The notes: a model not told the origin generated them from the sequence alone. Shown: positions 21,892 to 34,136, counted from the stretch's first letter. The stretch is 64,000 nt of DNA from Adineta ricciae (GCA_905250025.1 CAJNOJ010000038.1:124001-188000); one strand, 5' to 3'. Numbers and translations are program-made.

Positions 21892-22915
21892 GAATTTTTT
21901 CTTTTACTTTCAAAGGAAAAGAACGTTCACGAAAGAGGCAACTGAATTGTCAACCTCAATGAAACTAGTAGAAAGCCAACAGGATTTTGACACATGGCTC
22001 TGTGAAGTCAAAAGTTATGAATACCTCATCGTTGATACGAAATACGTAATGAAGAACCTGAGTGCTTTCGCTGGAATCCTTTTGATCCGCATAGTCAGTT
22101 TTTTTGATAATAAAATTATGCAGCTCGGCGTTTTATCGACGTCTCCTCTCGTTTCTGCTGTGTAGTAGATACGAGAAAAAAGTGTGATGATCACAACCAC
22201 TTTAAGCCTGTGGACATGGCGGGATGTAACACTTGAATTTCGTTTTTCTAAGAATCCGAAGTTTTCAGTACTTTTGATGAATTTCAAACATAAGGATCGA
22301 GTGAATCTGTAACGGGCAAAGATGTAGCGCTTGAAATTCTTTATCGACTGATTTATAATTCAGAAGAGTTTATAATTGAGAAAAGATTCTGCATATTGTT
22401 CTTTTATTTTCTATTCCAAACTTTCAGAATATAAAGTGAAGATTTAATGCAAATTTCGACGAAAAACTGAGGCCTTGTGGCAGGCTGCTATATTCAAGAA
22501 CGGATCTCAACCTGGCGAGTGCATAAAAATTTGCACTTTTGGGGTCAAAACCTCCGCATAAAATAGTTTTAATTGATCATAGTGAACTCTTATATTAATC
22601 AGAGCAAATGCTTTTCAGCTCTTGAATTTTCCCAATCTGACAGTAAACCACGACGCAAAAAAAGGGAATTTAACGAGGTTTTTGCTTACGTCAAACACTC
22701 GGAGCAAGAAAAATAGTACGCGAAGGCGTATTTTTATTGAAAAAGTGCCTGCGTGAATTTTCTTGTTGCTTTTTTCTTCAACTCTGTAAGTTAGTCGGTC
22801 AAAATATACTTTTACATAAAATACCAATTAAACAAAATTCTCCAGCGATTAAGTAATTTCAAACTATACAATAACTCAACATATTGTCTCTTTTTCTTTA
22901 GAAATATTAATCAAA
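21892..22915. other. Intergenic stretch, nothing recognised
   Basis: About 1 kb of AT-rich sequence between the membrane-protein gene and a GPCR. Short frames on both strands show no family resemblance. I found no terminal repeats. Confidence 0.5.
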
Positions 22916-23215
22916 ATGTCTTCAGATTATGAAATAATAGCGTTGTTATCAGCAATTTTAAAATATTTCCATCAAATCGGTGGACCAATTTTAATGATTA
23001 TCGGAAGTGTTAGTTGTATTTTTAATTTATGTGTTTTTGGTAGAAAAAGTTTACGGAAAAATCCATGCACAATATATTTAATAGCAACAAATATTAACGG
23101 TTTACTCTTAATCTATACATCAACAGTATATATGACATTAGCATTTGGTTATTCAATTGATCCAACAGCTTATAATGTCGTATTTTGTCGTTTTCGTTTT
23201 TATACAATGTTTCTT
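22916..23215 (+). CDS. Class A GPCR-like 7TM receptor, N-terminal fragment
   Basis: The ATG at 22916 opens 100 codons up to the N at 23216. TM1 (GGPILMIIGSVSCIFNLCVF, with a typical GxxxNL-type core), a basic first intracellular loop (GRKSLRKNPC), TM2 (IYLIATNINGLLLIYTSTVY) and the start of TM3 after a Cys (FCRFRFYTMF) are visible. This is the layout of the large lineage-expanded peptide-receptor-like GPCRs of rotifers. The rest is missing. Sequence after the N is a transposon end and does not continue the receptor. Confidence 0.75.
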
Positions 23216-23216
23216 N
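23216..23216. other. Assembly joint (single N)
   Basis: GPCR coding sequence stops here and transposon-like sequence begins. No frame continues across it. Confidence 0.85.
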
Positions 23217-23367
23217 GGGGCCAAAAAAAGCGTTCATTGTTCAGAGTTGGGAGGTGTTCATTATGTAGAGGTGCAATCACAGCAAAAATCACTCGGGGGG
23301 ACCGATGAACGTGTTCAAACGAGAGGTGTTCATTATAGAGAGGTGTTCATTAAGGGAGGTTTCACTG
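23217..23367. mobile_element. DNA-transposon terminus with internal GAACACCTC repeats
   Basis: Read on the minus strand, the end at 23367 begins CAGTGAAACCTCCCTTAATG and is followed within 120 bases by several GAACACCTC motifs. It is flanked by TA (23368-23369). CAGT-starting ends with TA duplications are typical of Tc1/mariner-pogo/Tigger elements. Only this end is present because of the N, so no opposite terminus can be checked. Confidence 0.5.
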
Positions 23368-23533
23368 TATTTACATATTTTGAACAAAACAACTTTCAAG
23401 CTAATAAATCAGCAGTAAGAAAAAAAATGAACAGTCCGCATTAAATACCTATTTCTTTTTGTTCGTAAGGAATCTGCCGATATTCTTGTATTAGCAAGTC
23501 ATCATCGTAGTCGACAATACGCGATTGATTTCC

Positions 23534-23961
23534 ATAGGTCCACGAAAAATTATTTTTATCCTGGTGTAACTTTATAGATAATTTATGAAGTTTTTTAGTC
23601 TCTTTAGTCTTCTTAGAGTGTGAGAATGAGAGAGATGGTTAGGGTGTGGGTGACGATGAGGATTCGCTGAATTAAAGGGAGTAAAGGATTTAAAGGGAGT
23701 AAAAGGAGTAAAGGATTTAAAGGGAGTAAAAGGAGTAAAGGGCCTAAAGGGAGTAAAAGGAGTAAAGGATTTAAAGGGAGTAAAAGGAGTAAAGGGCCTA
23801 AAGGGAGTAAAAGGAGTAAAGGATTTAAAGGGAGTAAAAGGAGTAAAGGGCCTAAAGGGAGTAAAAGGAGTAAAGGATTTAAAGGGAGTAAAGGGCCTAA
23901 AGAATTTTATAGATTAAATATAAAATACACCGGGATAAAACTAATTTTTCGTGGACCCCTC
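23534..23961. mobile_element. Non-autonomous TIR element carrying a minisatellite, 9-bp target duplication
   Basis: The left end has GGTCCACGAAAAATTATTTT and the right end its near-exact inverse. About 30 of 32 core positions match. The element is flanked by TTGATTTCC at 23525-23533 and 23962-23970. A 9-bp duplication fits Mutator-like elements. The interior is dominated by the purine-rich tandem array. No transposase frame is present. Confidence 0.65.
23674..23902 (+). repeat. Purine-rich minisatellite, 27-bp unit in a 54-bp higher-order pattern
   Basis: The basic unit is GGGAGTAAAAGGAGTAAAG followed alternately by GATTTAAA or GGCCTAAA. 27-bp units of the two types alternate to give a 54-bp repeat. 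The plus strand is almost all purine with regular GGG runs. The whole array sits inside the TIR element. Confidence 0.9.
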
Positions 23962-24141
23962 TTGATTTCCGTTTTAATGATAATCGAATTGGAACATATT
24001 TTAAACGTAATGGAAATCGAGCAGTTTTAACAATGGAAGTAAGAAGAATATCTTTGAATCAAACACGAGAAGAAAATTGTTATCAATTTTAGAATAATAA
24101 TATCGATTTTAATAGAAGACTCACATTTGATTTAACTCAAG

Positions 24142-24699
24142 ATGTTCAATTGGACAACGGAGAACTCAAGTAACATAGATATTCATTCGAGATATGTATT
24201 GCCATCTTCTTTTAGATTTAATGACGAACAAAATGTGAAGAAATTGTTGAGTGATTTAATTACACACATAAATATGCTGATCAATAATACTTCTTCATCA
24301 ATGCAATTAACTTCTCATGAGCAAAATGTACCTGATTCACGTAATTCGTAGAGACATTTATTTTCAAATAATCTACCATAACAATTAACAGGTGATGATT
24401 GCAAGAAAATGGAATGTACTAACGGACTGTCATCTGAAAAGAACTCTGCGACAGAAAATACACATCTCTGTCAAATCAATCTATACTCTGATCAACGACA
24501 AACTGAAGATGATCCTTTCGACATATTATTTCAATCGATACATGACGTTTTGAACAGTCAACCAGGACCAATTCCATCCACTAGTCCAATACATGTCTCG
24601 ATTTTAAACGAATTAACAGGTGGACCATTGGATAATTCTATTTTTAGTCAAGCATCATTACATGATGAATATGGCCATGGAGAACCAACATTGGATTAA
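24142..24699 (+). CDS. Hypothetical acidic protein, two exons
   Basis: Exons 24142-24340 and 24392-24699 around a 51-bp GT-AG intron, 168 residues with consistent phase. It is rich in Asn/Ser/Asp with no hydrophobic segment and no motif I recognise. It could be the 3' end of a larger gene. An open coding-like stretch lies at about 23460-24110, interrupted by the TIR element, and could be upstream exons. Confidence that it is expressed is low to moderate. Confidence 0.4.
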
Positions 24700-25276
24700 A
24701 AAGTTGTATTTTAATTTTTTTATTGACGATGCTTTCGTTGAAAAAATACGTGCTCATGTCAAATAGATATTTCTCTTTCTTTTTGACATTTCGAATTCTA
24801 TTTCATTTGAACAAATAAACATTTATATTAGCATGAAGAAGAATCGTATTTTATCAATCCAAACAAAACAATGAAATCACCTTAGAAAGACCGGTGAAAG
24901 TGGGTTGTTCTGAGACGAAAGTTCAGTGGAAGTGCCGGTAGTTGATTATTAACTGAAGGTGAAACGTCAGTCAGTCCGTCATCGTCACCCATCTCGTCAG
25001 AAATGATGATTCATAAGATGATGAAAACATTCTATTCTACAATCACTCTAGATCAGCATCTCACACAAGACTTTGTAATGGACAGAAAATCAATAACATT
25101 TCGGAGTTGAATACCGCTTTTTCTCTAGGTCATTTTACACATCGATTCCATTTAGATTTCTCTTCTATTCACAAATTCAATCAAAAACCGTTCCTCTCTG
25201 GCAACCACAATCTTCATTGTGTGAATAAAAAGATAAATAATTCACGTTCAGCAATTGAATTCTCCAAGATCTTTAA
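24700..25276. other. Intergenic stretch left of the piggyBac-type MITE
   Basis: About 570 bases, AT-rich, no gene recognised. Confidence 0.4.
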
Positions 25277-25590
25277 CCCTTTGAGTCCCGACTTTTTTAT
25301 GCAGCTCATTTTTGATGAAACTATGCTAATTTAGCAGATGGTAGCTTAAGACCACCAATTAAGCTACAACAAACACTGTGTTTATCTACTAATATGTGTA
25401 TTCAGAGCAGAGCGCTAGACGGAACAATCAGAATGAAAAAGTTTGTCAGGTGTTTCCCTCGGATCCTAACTACGAAAAAAGGATGATAATATTCCTTATA
25501 GATCGTGGAAATCTGAAATAATTTTGAATTTCTTTCAGAAATGTACCTTTTGTTAGGTGGTACATATATGTACCACTGGGACTCAAAGGG
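25277..25590. mobile_element. piggyBac-type MITE, 314 bp
   Basis: The ends are CCCTTTGAGTCCC and its exact inverse GGGACTCAAAGGG (13 bp). Both are flanked by TTAA (25273-25276 and 25591-25594). TTAA target sites with CCCT-type termini define piggyBac elements. There is no transposase, so it is non-autonomous. Confidence 0.85.
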
Positions 25591-25594
25591 TTAA

Positions 25595-26553
25595 AGAAAA
25601 TATTTGTTTTTGTATCACTTTAGTAAATGTGATCTAATGAACAGCGACAGTTGAAATGAGAGAAGAGATAAGATTGGTTGAAGTTTGAATTGATTGATAT
25701 GTTCCTGCCATTATCTCATCTAATGTTCAATTTTCTATTATCATTTTCACACCACTCCACTGTTCTGAAAACAATCCAGCCAGCTTATCTTCTACTTGTG
25801 TAGAAATGGATGAGTCCACAGACTTATTCTCTAACGAAACAGAATAATCATCATCTAATTCGTATACGTCTTTGTTATTAGGATTAGCCATTCGATTTTG
25901 AACGAGAGCAACACTTTTGGTGTATTTTTTCGAAGAAAACGCTTATCATCAGCGTAGCAAACAATATTCAGCTCGCTTATCTATCAGTGAATCATTGAAT
26001 AGATAGGTGTGTACGTTCTATTATACTGATACTGCTGTTTTTGTATATAAGTAGTCGAGAATTGGGTTCATGAAAGCACATGCATGACTGTTGGAAGATG
26101 AACAACAAAATATGTCACATATTGCGTGATTACCAATTGAAAATGTTGAGCGACAGTTATAAATCAAATTTGTCAAAGTCAACTCTGTTTAATTAATTGT
26201 GGAGCTAATAAAATATATGTCAGATGACTTCAGTAATGATCGACATGGTGTAAAAGGAACATTAGGAGTACCATGACAACAAAAGAAACCGTCTGTAATT
26301 ACACGTACAGTTTAAACAATTTTCGTTGATCGTAGGATAGGTGAGAGAAAAGAATTACGGTTGCTTTTCAACGTAGACGTAATTTATAAGAAAAATATTG
26401 CACTTTTCTTGGCATACACATAGAAGTCTTTTCAACAAATTTACGGTCGCTCTATTTGATATTTTTCGGTACTTTTCATCCATGTGTTTGTACTTATTCG
26501 TATTCTCATGCTTTTTTTGCTCGATTTGTAAATGCTGATCTTTTCGTCAAATT
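25595..26553. other. Intergenic stretch, nothing recognised
   Basis: About 960 bases upstream of the type II membrane-protein gene, AT-rich. It must hold that gene's promoter, but I can point to no specific element. Confidence 0.4.
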
Positions 26554-27905
26554 ATGCGTACTTACCGTCGACCACGACGCCACTATCGTTGGTTTTCTCG
26601 ATGGTATTCTAGCATTCTACTCATTCTAATATTTTTTATCCTTATCCGACCGTATTCGGAGATAATTAGCTATGAATTATATATCCAAACGCTAGATATA
26701 CAATCCTATGCAAATTCCATTACCATATGGAATACTGACTTTCACATCAGGTTTGTCCATGTTATTGTTTAACTATAATTGAACTTTTTGGAATATTCTA
26801 TTCATATTGCAGTCCTATTCGAGATTTGAAGGCTATTCTCATTCCACTCGGTGTCAAATTCTTTGATACGAGTCTTTCAAATAGTTGTTCACGAACGAAA
26901 ACATGCGCTTCTCACCTTCGCATATTAAATCGAGAGAATGCAGAAAAACCATCGAAAGAATTTGCCATGCAATTCTACGAATTCTACAAAGATCAACTCG
27001 AAATGAATCTCGTCGATGCATTCGTTTGCTTCCATCCCGTTGGCATGTGTGAACTCTACATGCCATTCAATCGAACCATCATCATCATTGCCTCAACACG
27101 ATATGAACTCTGGAGATTCGATCCACCTTCATGGACGGAACTCAATGAAAATCTCAAACAAATTGCACAATATCCCAAGAATATCATTGCTGCAAATAAT
27201 CTCTATGATGTGGAATACATTCGTTATTTCACCGGAATCAACGCTATACTTCTACCGAGTTTATGTGACTATACGAATGTTGACTACAATCTCAGTAGAG
27301 AAGAATTCTTAATCGCTCCAATTCACGTCAAAGATTTCGAAGTTCTATTTAAAAAATTACTTCGTATTTCTTTACAATCACACTCTATACAAGTCGTACC
27401 AATCAGAGAACTCTATTCTAATTATGAATATTCCGATCTAGCTAAACATCCCGCTATTATCTATGTGCCTTATCAAGTTTCTGTGATGAGTTTATTCGAA
27501 CAATATCGAATGAACATTCCATTGCTATTTCCTTCATTAGATCTTCTAACACAATGGCACTTAGAATTCTCTGTAGTCAACGAAAAAACATGGGATCAAG
27601 CGCTATTTGGAGAAACGCCACAAGGTTCGCATATTCGTGGTGTGCTGTCGAGTGTTCCCGATCCGAATAATGATCGCGATCGAACATCTGTTCGTTACTG
27701 GTTGAACTTTTCTGATTTCTATCAATGGCCACATATTACTTACTATGATTCAACGGATGATCTTGTGCAAAAACTGACCACAACAGATTTTCCATTGATC
27801 AGTAAGAAGATGAAAGAACACAACAAGCAAGTGAAAGAAAACTTGCTGACAAAATGGAAAGAAATCCTAGATAATATCAAGCGATATTCACGAAAATGGA
27901 CATGA
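26554..27905 (+). CDS. Type II membrane protein, glycosyltransferase-like, copy 1
   Basis: Exons 26554-26750 and 26813-27905 (62-bp intron), 429 residues. A short Arg-rich cytosolic tail (MRTYRRPRRHYRW) precedes one signal-anchor helix (SSILLILIFFILIRPY), followed by a large luminal domain. The domain has paired Cys residues near the start, several N-glycosylation sequons and a C-terminal part (YVPYQVSVMSLFEQYRMNIP, then WPHITYYDS) that resembles the C-terminal half of GT-B enzymes. I cannot assign a family, so a Golgi glycosyltransferase role is inference from topology. A second copy lies inverted at 50239-51613, with very similar luminal domains but diverged N termini. Confidence 0.7.
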
Positions 27906-28527
27906 TCAATTATAATTAAATCCAATTTTGATATGCAGATAGTTCCTCTGTGTGACAATGTTGAACATTAAACGTCTATTTCCGAATGAATCTCAGGTTT
28001 TGCGTCAATGGTCTCATTAAACTATTGTGCATCAATTTGTATAAAATCTCAGAATAAAACGATCACTCTAACCTTGCCTTTGATAATAGGAATGAATCAT
28101 TTTGCATCTACGTTCTAATGAAGGATTATCTTCAAGAGAGATTATCTATCACAACATTCTTTTCATATAAGTGAGCGAAATCATCAATGATGGCCTCCAA
28201 AATGTTTATTCATAAAAAAGCCAAATGACAAAAAAATACTAATATATCACTATCGAATGTCTCTGCCCGCTTTCTATTTAGTTTTCTTTTTGTTCATTTG
28301 CCTGTTTAGTCATAAGATTCGGATAACACAGATATAACACCCACAAAAGAATACAGAATAAAAAGCCAATAACAAAACATGAAGAAAAAAGAGACTGAAG
28401 AAGAAAATGAAACGGAAAGTATCGAAAAAAAAAAGATTTTTTTGTCTATTTTCATCACTGTATCGATATATCTGAATGCAAAAAATTTCTTTTTGTCATT
28501 TTAGACGAAACAGATTTCGCTTGTCTG
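27906..28527. other. Convergent intergenic spacer, nothing recognised
   Basis: About 620 AT-rich bases between the 3' ends of two convergent genes, including A-rich tracts near 28380-28440. Confidence 0.4.
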
Positions 28528-30758
28528 CTACTGTTCGGCAAATTTATTATCTGTCTTCCCTGTTGAAGATGATCCTGGAACTAATAATGGATCTTCATGG
28601 ACACTCGTGTCTAAACGTAGGAAATAAATGTCAGAAACGACCCTCCTTTCAGATCAGATTTACCTGGATCGATGACGATTTTGGGTACATTGGTATTGTG
28701 ATTCGATCGAACATTCTTTTCTGAACGTTTCTTTAGTATAAAAAATATGAGACTGTAGATGATGGCAGCTGCTGTATTGAACAATGCAAAGAATAGAAAC
28801 AAAGTTCTTGACTGTAGACGCGTATAAATAAATGATGAAACAATTAAACCAACTCCACGACCTACATACAGAAAGAATAACGAAGTGAATATTCATCGCT
28901 CCTCTTTCATGTGAAATGCGCACCTAAACCAAAAGAAAGACCGTAGACAACACCTTGAAGTGTACCAGCAAGTCCCGGTGGTGCTATAAAACAAGAAATA
29001 GTTGTTCTTTTTCGAAAGTGTGAAGACAAAGATATAGAATCTACCAATGGCATCAGCTCTTTGAGCAATAAGTATGTAGAGAATGCCAAAATTAAAATAG
29101 TGCATTGTCTCCATGAATAAGAGAAAATATGGTCGACGAATGTAATAATAACCAGCGAATCGAATTGCAAAAGCTAATAAAATGATGATGGAATTAATAT
29201 TGACTCCCAAGAGTTCGAGCATTTTGCCGGCAAGGAAAAGAGCAACAATTTCTGAGGATGCAGATATAAATGACATGTAACCAACAATGGAACGAGATTG
29301 ACATGGTGCGATTTCATCGATGTATAAATAAACGTACTGAAATCAAGAAAGAAAAGAGTATTTTTAGAAGTTTTCTGTTCGAGCAAAGTACAAGATAGTC
29401 TGAGAGATCTTTTCTAGCTTTCGAGATCATATTTCTCATTGACTTTTGGCTTCTTTTACAATCGAGAATTGCTCTTGAATCGGACAAAGTTGTATGATGG
29501 CAAAAACTACGTTTCACTATTATCGGTTGTTGAAAAAATTACTTACGGGATCAAGACCTGCGTATGACATGCCCCAAATGAATGTCAATGAAAGAAAGAC
29601 GATCACATCAATTCTTTTCAGCAATGGAATAAGCGCTGGTAAACCAGACTTCGATGAATTCTTCTTTTTCATGTCTTGGTTCGCATTTTTCAACGAAGAG
29701 TCAAGTCCGATTTCTTCTGTAGCACCTGTGTCATGACCTCCTGAAGCTCGCTTTTGTTTGTGCGATTGTATACGGATAAAACATGTGATCAATATGCATA
29801 AAAAGGCATACACGATGAACAGGATTATGTAGACAAAATGTGTGCTAAAGTATTCATAAAGTTTACTGGCAGTCAGTGCCGATATTCCAAATCCGATTGT
29901 GCCGAAAACACGTTGACTTCCGAAAAGTTCAGCACGAGGTATACTAGCAAAACCAATCGACGCTCCAAGTGTGATCGAGTTCGAAAGAAGATTCGTTCCA
30001 ATGATGAATAATAGAGAATATAGAAGAAGATAATGCGTTTGTTGAGGATAGCGACTTCCATGACAATAGTGTGCTATGGAACAAGTGATTTCACAAGTAG
30101 CTATCGGAGAGGCACTTCCACTAACTGATGTGAGATTCGATTTGAACTTGTCCAAATATGCATCAATTGGCACTCGATAATGAATACCGCATCTTGCTGG
30201 TTCACTTGTACCAATTGATTCCGAGAAGTCCTGTCGGGTATCTGTTGAATTCATTTTGAAATCAAATGCAAACGACTGTGCATTGGTGTTGCAATTCGCA
30301 TTGTATGAACACCCACATTCAGATCTTGAGGAACATTTCGTTGCCACTTCTTGACTGGCACAAAAATCTAATACACCACCTGATGTCCGATCATATGTCA
30401 TGTCAGCTTTGATATGTTCTGTCTTAATCTCTGGTAAGAGAAACATAGATCCATATAAAATAATCACTGTACCAAGAACGACATTAAATGTAAATAAATA
30501 GCGGCGAGATTGATCAGCAATGAAACCTACTAGTGGGTTGGTGAAAAAGACTAAGAATGGAATTATTATATTAATATATGAGATTTCGGTATTGGATAAA
30601 CCACGACTGCGTAATGTAATGCTTAAGACTGGATACAAAGCACCGAACGCTGAGAAGAAAAGAAAATAATGTGCTTTTAATAAAATATTCCGACGATGAA
30701 TAAACGGCGATGAGCTAACGACACTTGCCGTCGGTGCTAACATTGACGGAGATTCCAT
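28528..30758 (-). CDS. MFSD6-like major facilitator transporter 1
   Basis: Exons 30758-29547, 29336-29045, 28983-28924, 28861-28664 and 28610-28528, 614 residues, all phases consistent. Twelve membrane segments fit. The first pair (LLKAHYFLFFSAFGALYPVL, then GLSNTEISYINIIIPFLVFFTNPLVGFIADQSRR) carries the MFS loop signature G-x-x-A-D-x-x-R-R. A long Cys-rich extracellular loop follows (CASQEVATKCSSRSECGCSY and more). The sequence VFGTIGFGISAL resembles MFSD6/maltose-permease-like carriers. The substrate is unknown. A paralogue with identical exon structure lies immediately downstream in the window at 32211-34136. Confidence 0.85.
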
Positions 30759-32210
30759 ATTTGTCTGCGAATTTGAATGAACGTTTCTTTTTCTTTTTAC
30801 ATCTAAAATACGAATAAAGAGGAGTTTTTTTACTCTTTCTCCTGTTGGTTATTTAACATATTATTTATCGTGGTAAGTTAAAGTAAAAGCGGAAAGCTTA
30901 ATGATGAGATGTTGCACAATGATGATCACTCTACATCATTCTATTCTTTTTCGAAGAAAAGAAAGAACACGATGGAAAAAAAAGCGAGTCATTGTGTATT
31001 GAGCTGTTTACAAGGGAGAAAAAAAAACGAGAAGTACCAAGGTCATAAAGCAAGAGAAAAAAAAAATCTTCTCGCGAAAGCAGACATCGACCATATCATT
31101 TTAAAACAATTCCACAAAAGAAAAGAAATTGATGAGATTACAGTTGACTTTTAGACTTTCGAAGTTTTGCACGTATGCACACTCTTATTCGAGATATAAA
31201 TCGTGTGGATAAGGAGAAACAAGGCGAACATTGGAATGATGAAAGTAATATATCCACTAGAAAGAATCTCATTTAAATAATACTCTCATTATACATAGTT
31301 ATGCCTTGAGATAAAAAAAAAAAGAGAAAGAGAAAAATAGTAACATTGTAAAAGATTGTGAACTTAAAGCTCGAGCAGGAGACATACTTTCTGATATTTC
31401 TTATCTTTGTCGGAACGTTTAATAATACGAGTGAGGAAGAGAAACTATTCTAGCTTTCAAAGTTACAGTCGGAAGTCCGTGCTGGAGAAAAAAAAGATCA
31501 AGACTCTTTTACGATCAAAAGGAAAATAGTGTTATATTAATTATTATATGGCATGCTTTCCTATATCTCGCGATTGATTATTCAATAGATCTGATGAGTT
31601 TTTCGACGTCATTTTTCTAAACTATATCTAAATAATAGATACGATGTTAGGTTGCTATTTTTTAATAAAAATAGAAACGGAATATATTCTTGTTGCCTTT
31701 CTTCTTTGACAAACACTTTCCTGTAAGCACACATAGACGAGAGAGAAAAGAAAAACGAGAAAACGCATACATAGCTGCATTATATTTGTTCCTTCTATCT
31801 GCAGTAGAAAGGATTAACCCTCTCTTATTGTTAGAGGACAAAAAAAAAGAAGTGATAGATTGTCCAATTGAATTCTTTACAGATACTTTTTTACTTTGAA
31901 AACGTAAGATGTTGATCATTAAAATCGGATGAAGAAAAACTTGTTATTACTTACATGATTGTACGAGAAAAGAATCTGGTATTTAAATTACCGTCCCAAC
32001 CCATACCAATCGACTAGTCATATTCGAATGCGAGCGTACTTTTTTCTTTTTCTTATGTCATGTTTTTCTTTTCAATACTATAAGTACGCCAAATGAAAAC
32101 TAAATGTCTACTAATTCAGTGAATGAAAATGTACATTAATAACCTACTAAAACTTTTATTCAAGGATAATCGAGGCTTTTTCGAGATATGCTTTTTTTTC
32201 TGTGTGAAAT
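30759..32210. other. Intergenic stretch between the two MFSD6-like genes
   Basis: About 1.45 kb, AT-rich with poly-A/G runs (for example near 31310-31335). It contains the upstream region of transporter 1. No further gene, repeat array or TIR seen. Confidence 0.45.
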
Positions 32211-34136
32211 TTAGTTATTGTTCAACATGGATGATGATGGTAAAGGTCCGGAATCTAAATAAGGAATGAAATTCAGGTTCTCTTTAGCAATCAATCGATC
32301 AACATACCTGCTTCGAGCATAATAATATTAGCATTTGCTTCGACGGAAAGATTTTCATTTGCGGTTTGTCGCGTAAAACAGAAATAAATTGAATAAATAA
32401 TCACGGCAAGGAGATTGATGGTGGCAAAAACGAGAAAGAGCAGGCGCTGATGAATAACAATGTAGATGAACGAAGAGACCAGCAAACCAACGCCACGACC
32501 TATATGAGAAAAATTTCGATAGAACAACGAATGTATTTAGTATGCAGTACACGGTAGGAAAATCAATGCAAATTAAAAGCAAACAAACAGAATTTCGATT
32601 TACCTAAACCATGTGTAATACCATGAGCAATCCCCTGAAGTGTTCCAGAAAGGCCAGCAGGTGCTGTGAAAAATCAAAATCAAAATCATATTAATTTCAT
32701 TGAAGAGTTGTTTTCGTTTCATCTACCAATTGCATCGGCTTTTTCGGAGATTAGAACATAGAGAATGCCATAATTAAAAAAGTGTAAAGTTTCAATGGGC
32801 AAATATAGAAATGGTTGTGGAAGAAAATAATATCCACCGAATCGAATAGCAAACGCCAAAAAGATGACTATTGAAGATAAATTACTACCCAAAAATTGAA
32901 TAACTCTTCTTGCAACATAGAAAGCAATCACTTCGGACGATGCAGCAATGAGTAACATCCAACCGATAATTGAGCGAGAATGACACGGGGTTATTTCATC
33001 AATGTACAAACCTAAATACTAAAAGAAAATGTGCTAGTAATGTATCAGAAATTGGAATGATCTCTTACGGGTTGAAGACATCCGAAATTCATTCCCCAAA
33101 CGAAGGTAATAGAAAGAAAGATCCATACATCAACTTTTTTCAATAACGGAATCAATGCTGATAGACCAAATTTCGCTTGTTTCTTCTCAGTTGCCTTCTC
33201 AACTGTTCTGATTGGTATAAAACACGTTATCAGAATAGTTAACAACGCACAAATAACAAACATTATTATATAAACATATTCACTATGAAAATATTCATAA
33301 AATCGACTGGCACTGAACGCAGCAATACCGAAACCAATGGTTCCCCAAACACGCTGCTTTCCGAATAGATCAGCACGAGGTAAACTGGCAAAACCGATTG
33401 ATGCTGTCAGGACATTACCAATCGAGAGAAAATTTGCACCGAGAGTATAAAAAATCGCATAGAGTAAAACATAAACCATTTGCCTATCGTATCGTAATCC
33501 ATGACAAAAGTGCGGTATGGAACAAGTTATTTGACATTTCAACGGAAAGTCATATTTTCCAATAGAAAGGTTTTCAACAGATACTTGATAGTTAATATCA
33601 CATAAAACATATTCGTTCTCATACAAATGTCGCTCTGTTGTGTAAGAATTCATTGTAAACGAAAAGTTTAGCGTTTGATTCTGTGCAACGCAGTGTGCTT
33701 GGTACGTACAACCACATTCTGATCTCGATGAACATTTCGAAACAACTTCTTGACTAGCACAGAAGTCTAGAAGGTAAGATGATGATGGACCAGGATGTAA
33801 ATTTGCTTGTATATGATGAGATCGAATACGAGGTAAGAAAAATAAAGTTGTCATTGTCAAAATAACGAGAAGTAATAGAAGATTGAATGTTAAAATAAAC
33901 CGTCGAGATTTATCGGCAATAACGCCAATTAATGGACTGGTGAAAAAGACGAGAAATGGTAGTATAAAGTTTGAAAAGGAGATTTCTGTATTGGATAAGC
34001 CATGGGAACGAAGAGTGAGATTTAATATTGGAAAAATAATACCAAATGAAGAGAAGAAAAGAAAATAATGAGTTTTGAGTAAGAGATGATGACGGTGTAG
34101 AAATGGCAATTGAGATTTATCTGATGATGGAAGCAT
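32211..34136 (-). CDS. MFSD6-like major facilitator transporter 2
   Basis: Exons 34136-33069, 33018-32727, 32663-32604, 32499-32308 and 32254-32211, 551 residues. Exons 2 and 3 have exactly the same lengths (292 and 60 bases) as in transporter 1, so the pair arose by tandem duplication. Same MFS loop motif (GVIADKSRR), same Cys-rich loop (CASQEVVSKCSSRSECGC) and WGTIGFGIAAF. It lacks the Lys/Ser-rich central loop insertion found in transporter 1 (region KKNSSKSG), which accounts for most of the length difference. It should be a plasma or endosomal membrane carrier of unknown substrate. Confidence 0.85.

Noticed and set aside
1..23215. Real tandem triplication of the ABCC gene
   Set aside because: The first and third ABCC pieces share an exact 311-base overlap at contig ends, so they are best explained as one gene split by an N. 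Only two ABCC copies are supported.
23641..23652. TGTGGG motif as telomeric repeat
   Set aside because: Only one copy is present. A telomeric tract would show many in tandem.
23674..23902. Possible CRISPR-like array
   Set aside because: Units are contiguous 27-mers without unique spacers, inside a eukaryotic TIR element. It is a minisatellite.
29494..29736. Plus-strand frame opposite the MFSD6-like exon
   Set aside because: It is the antisense shadow of a well-supported exon on the minus strand.
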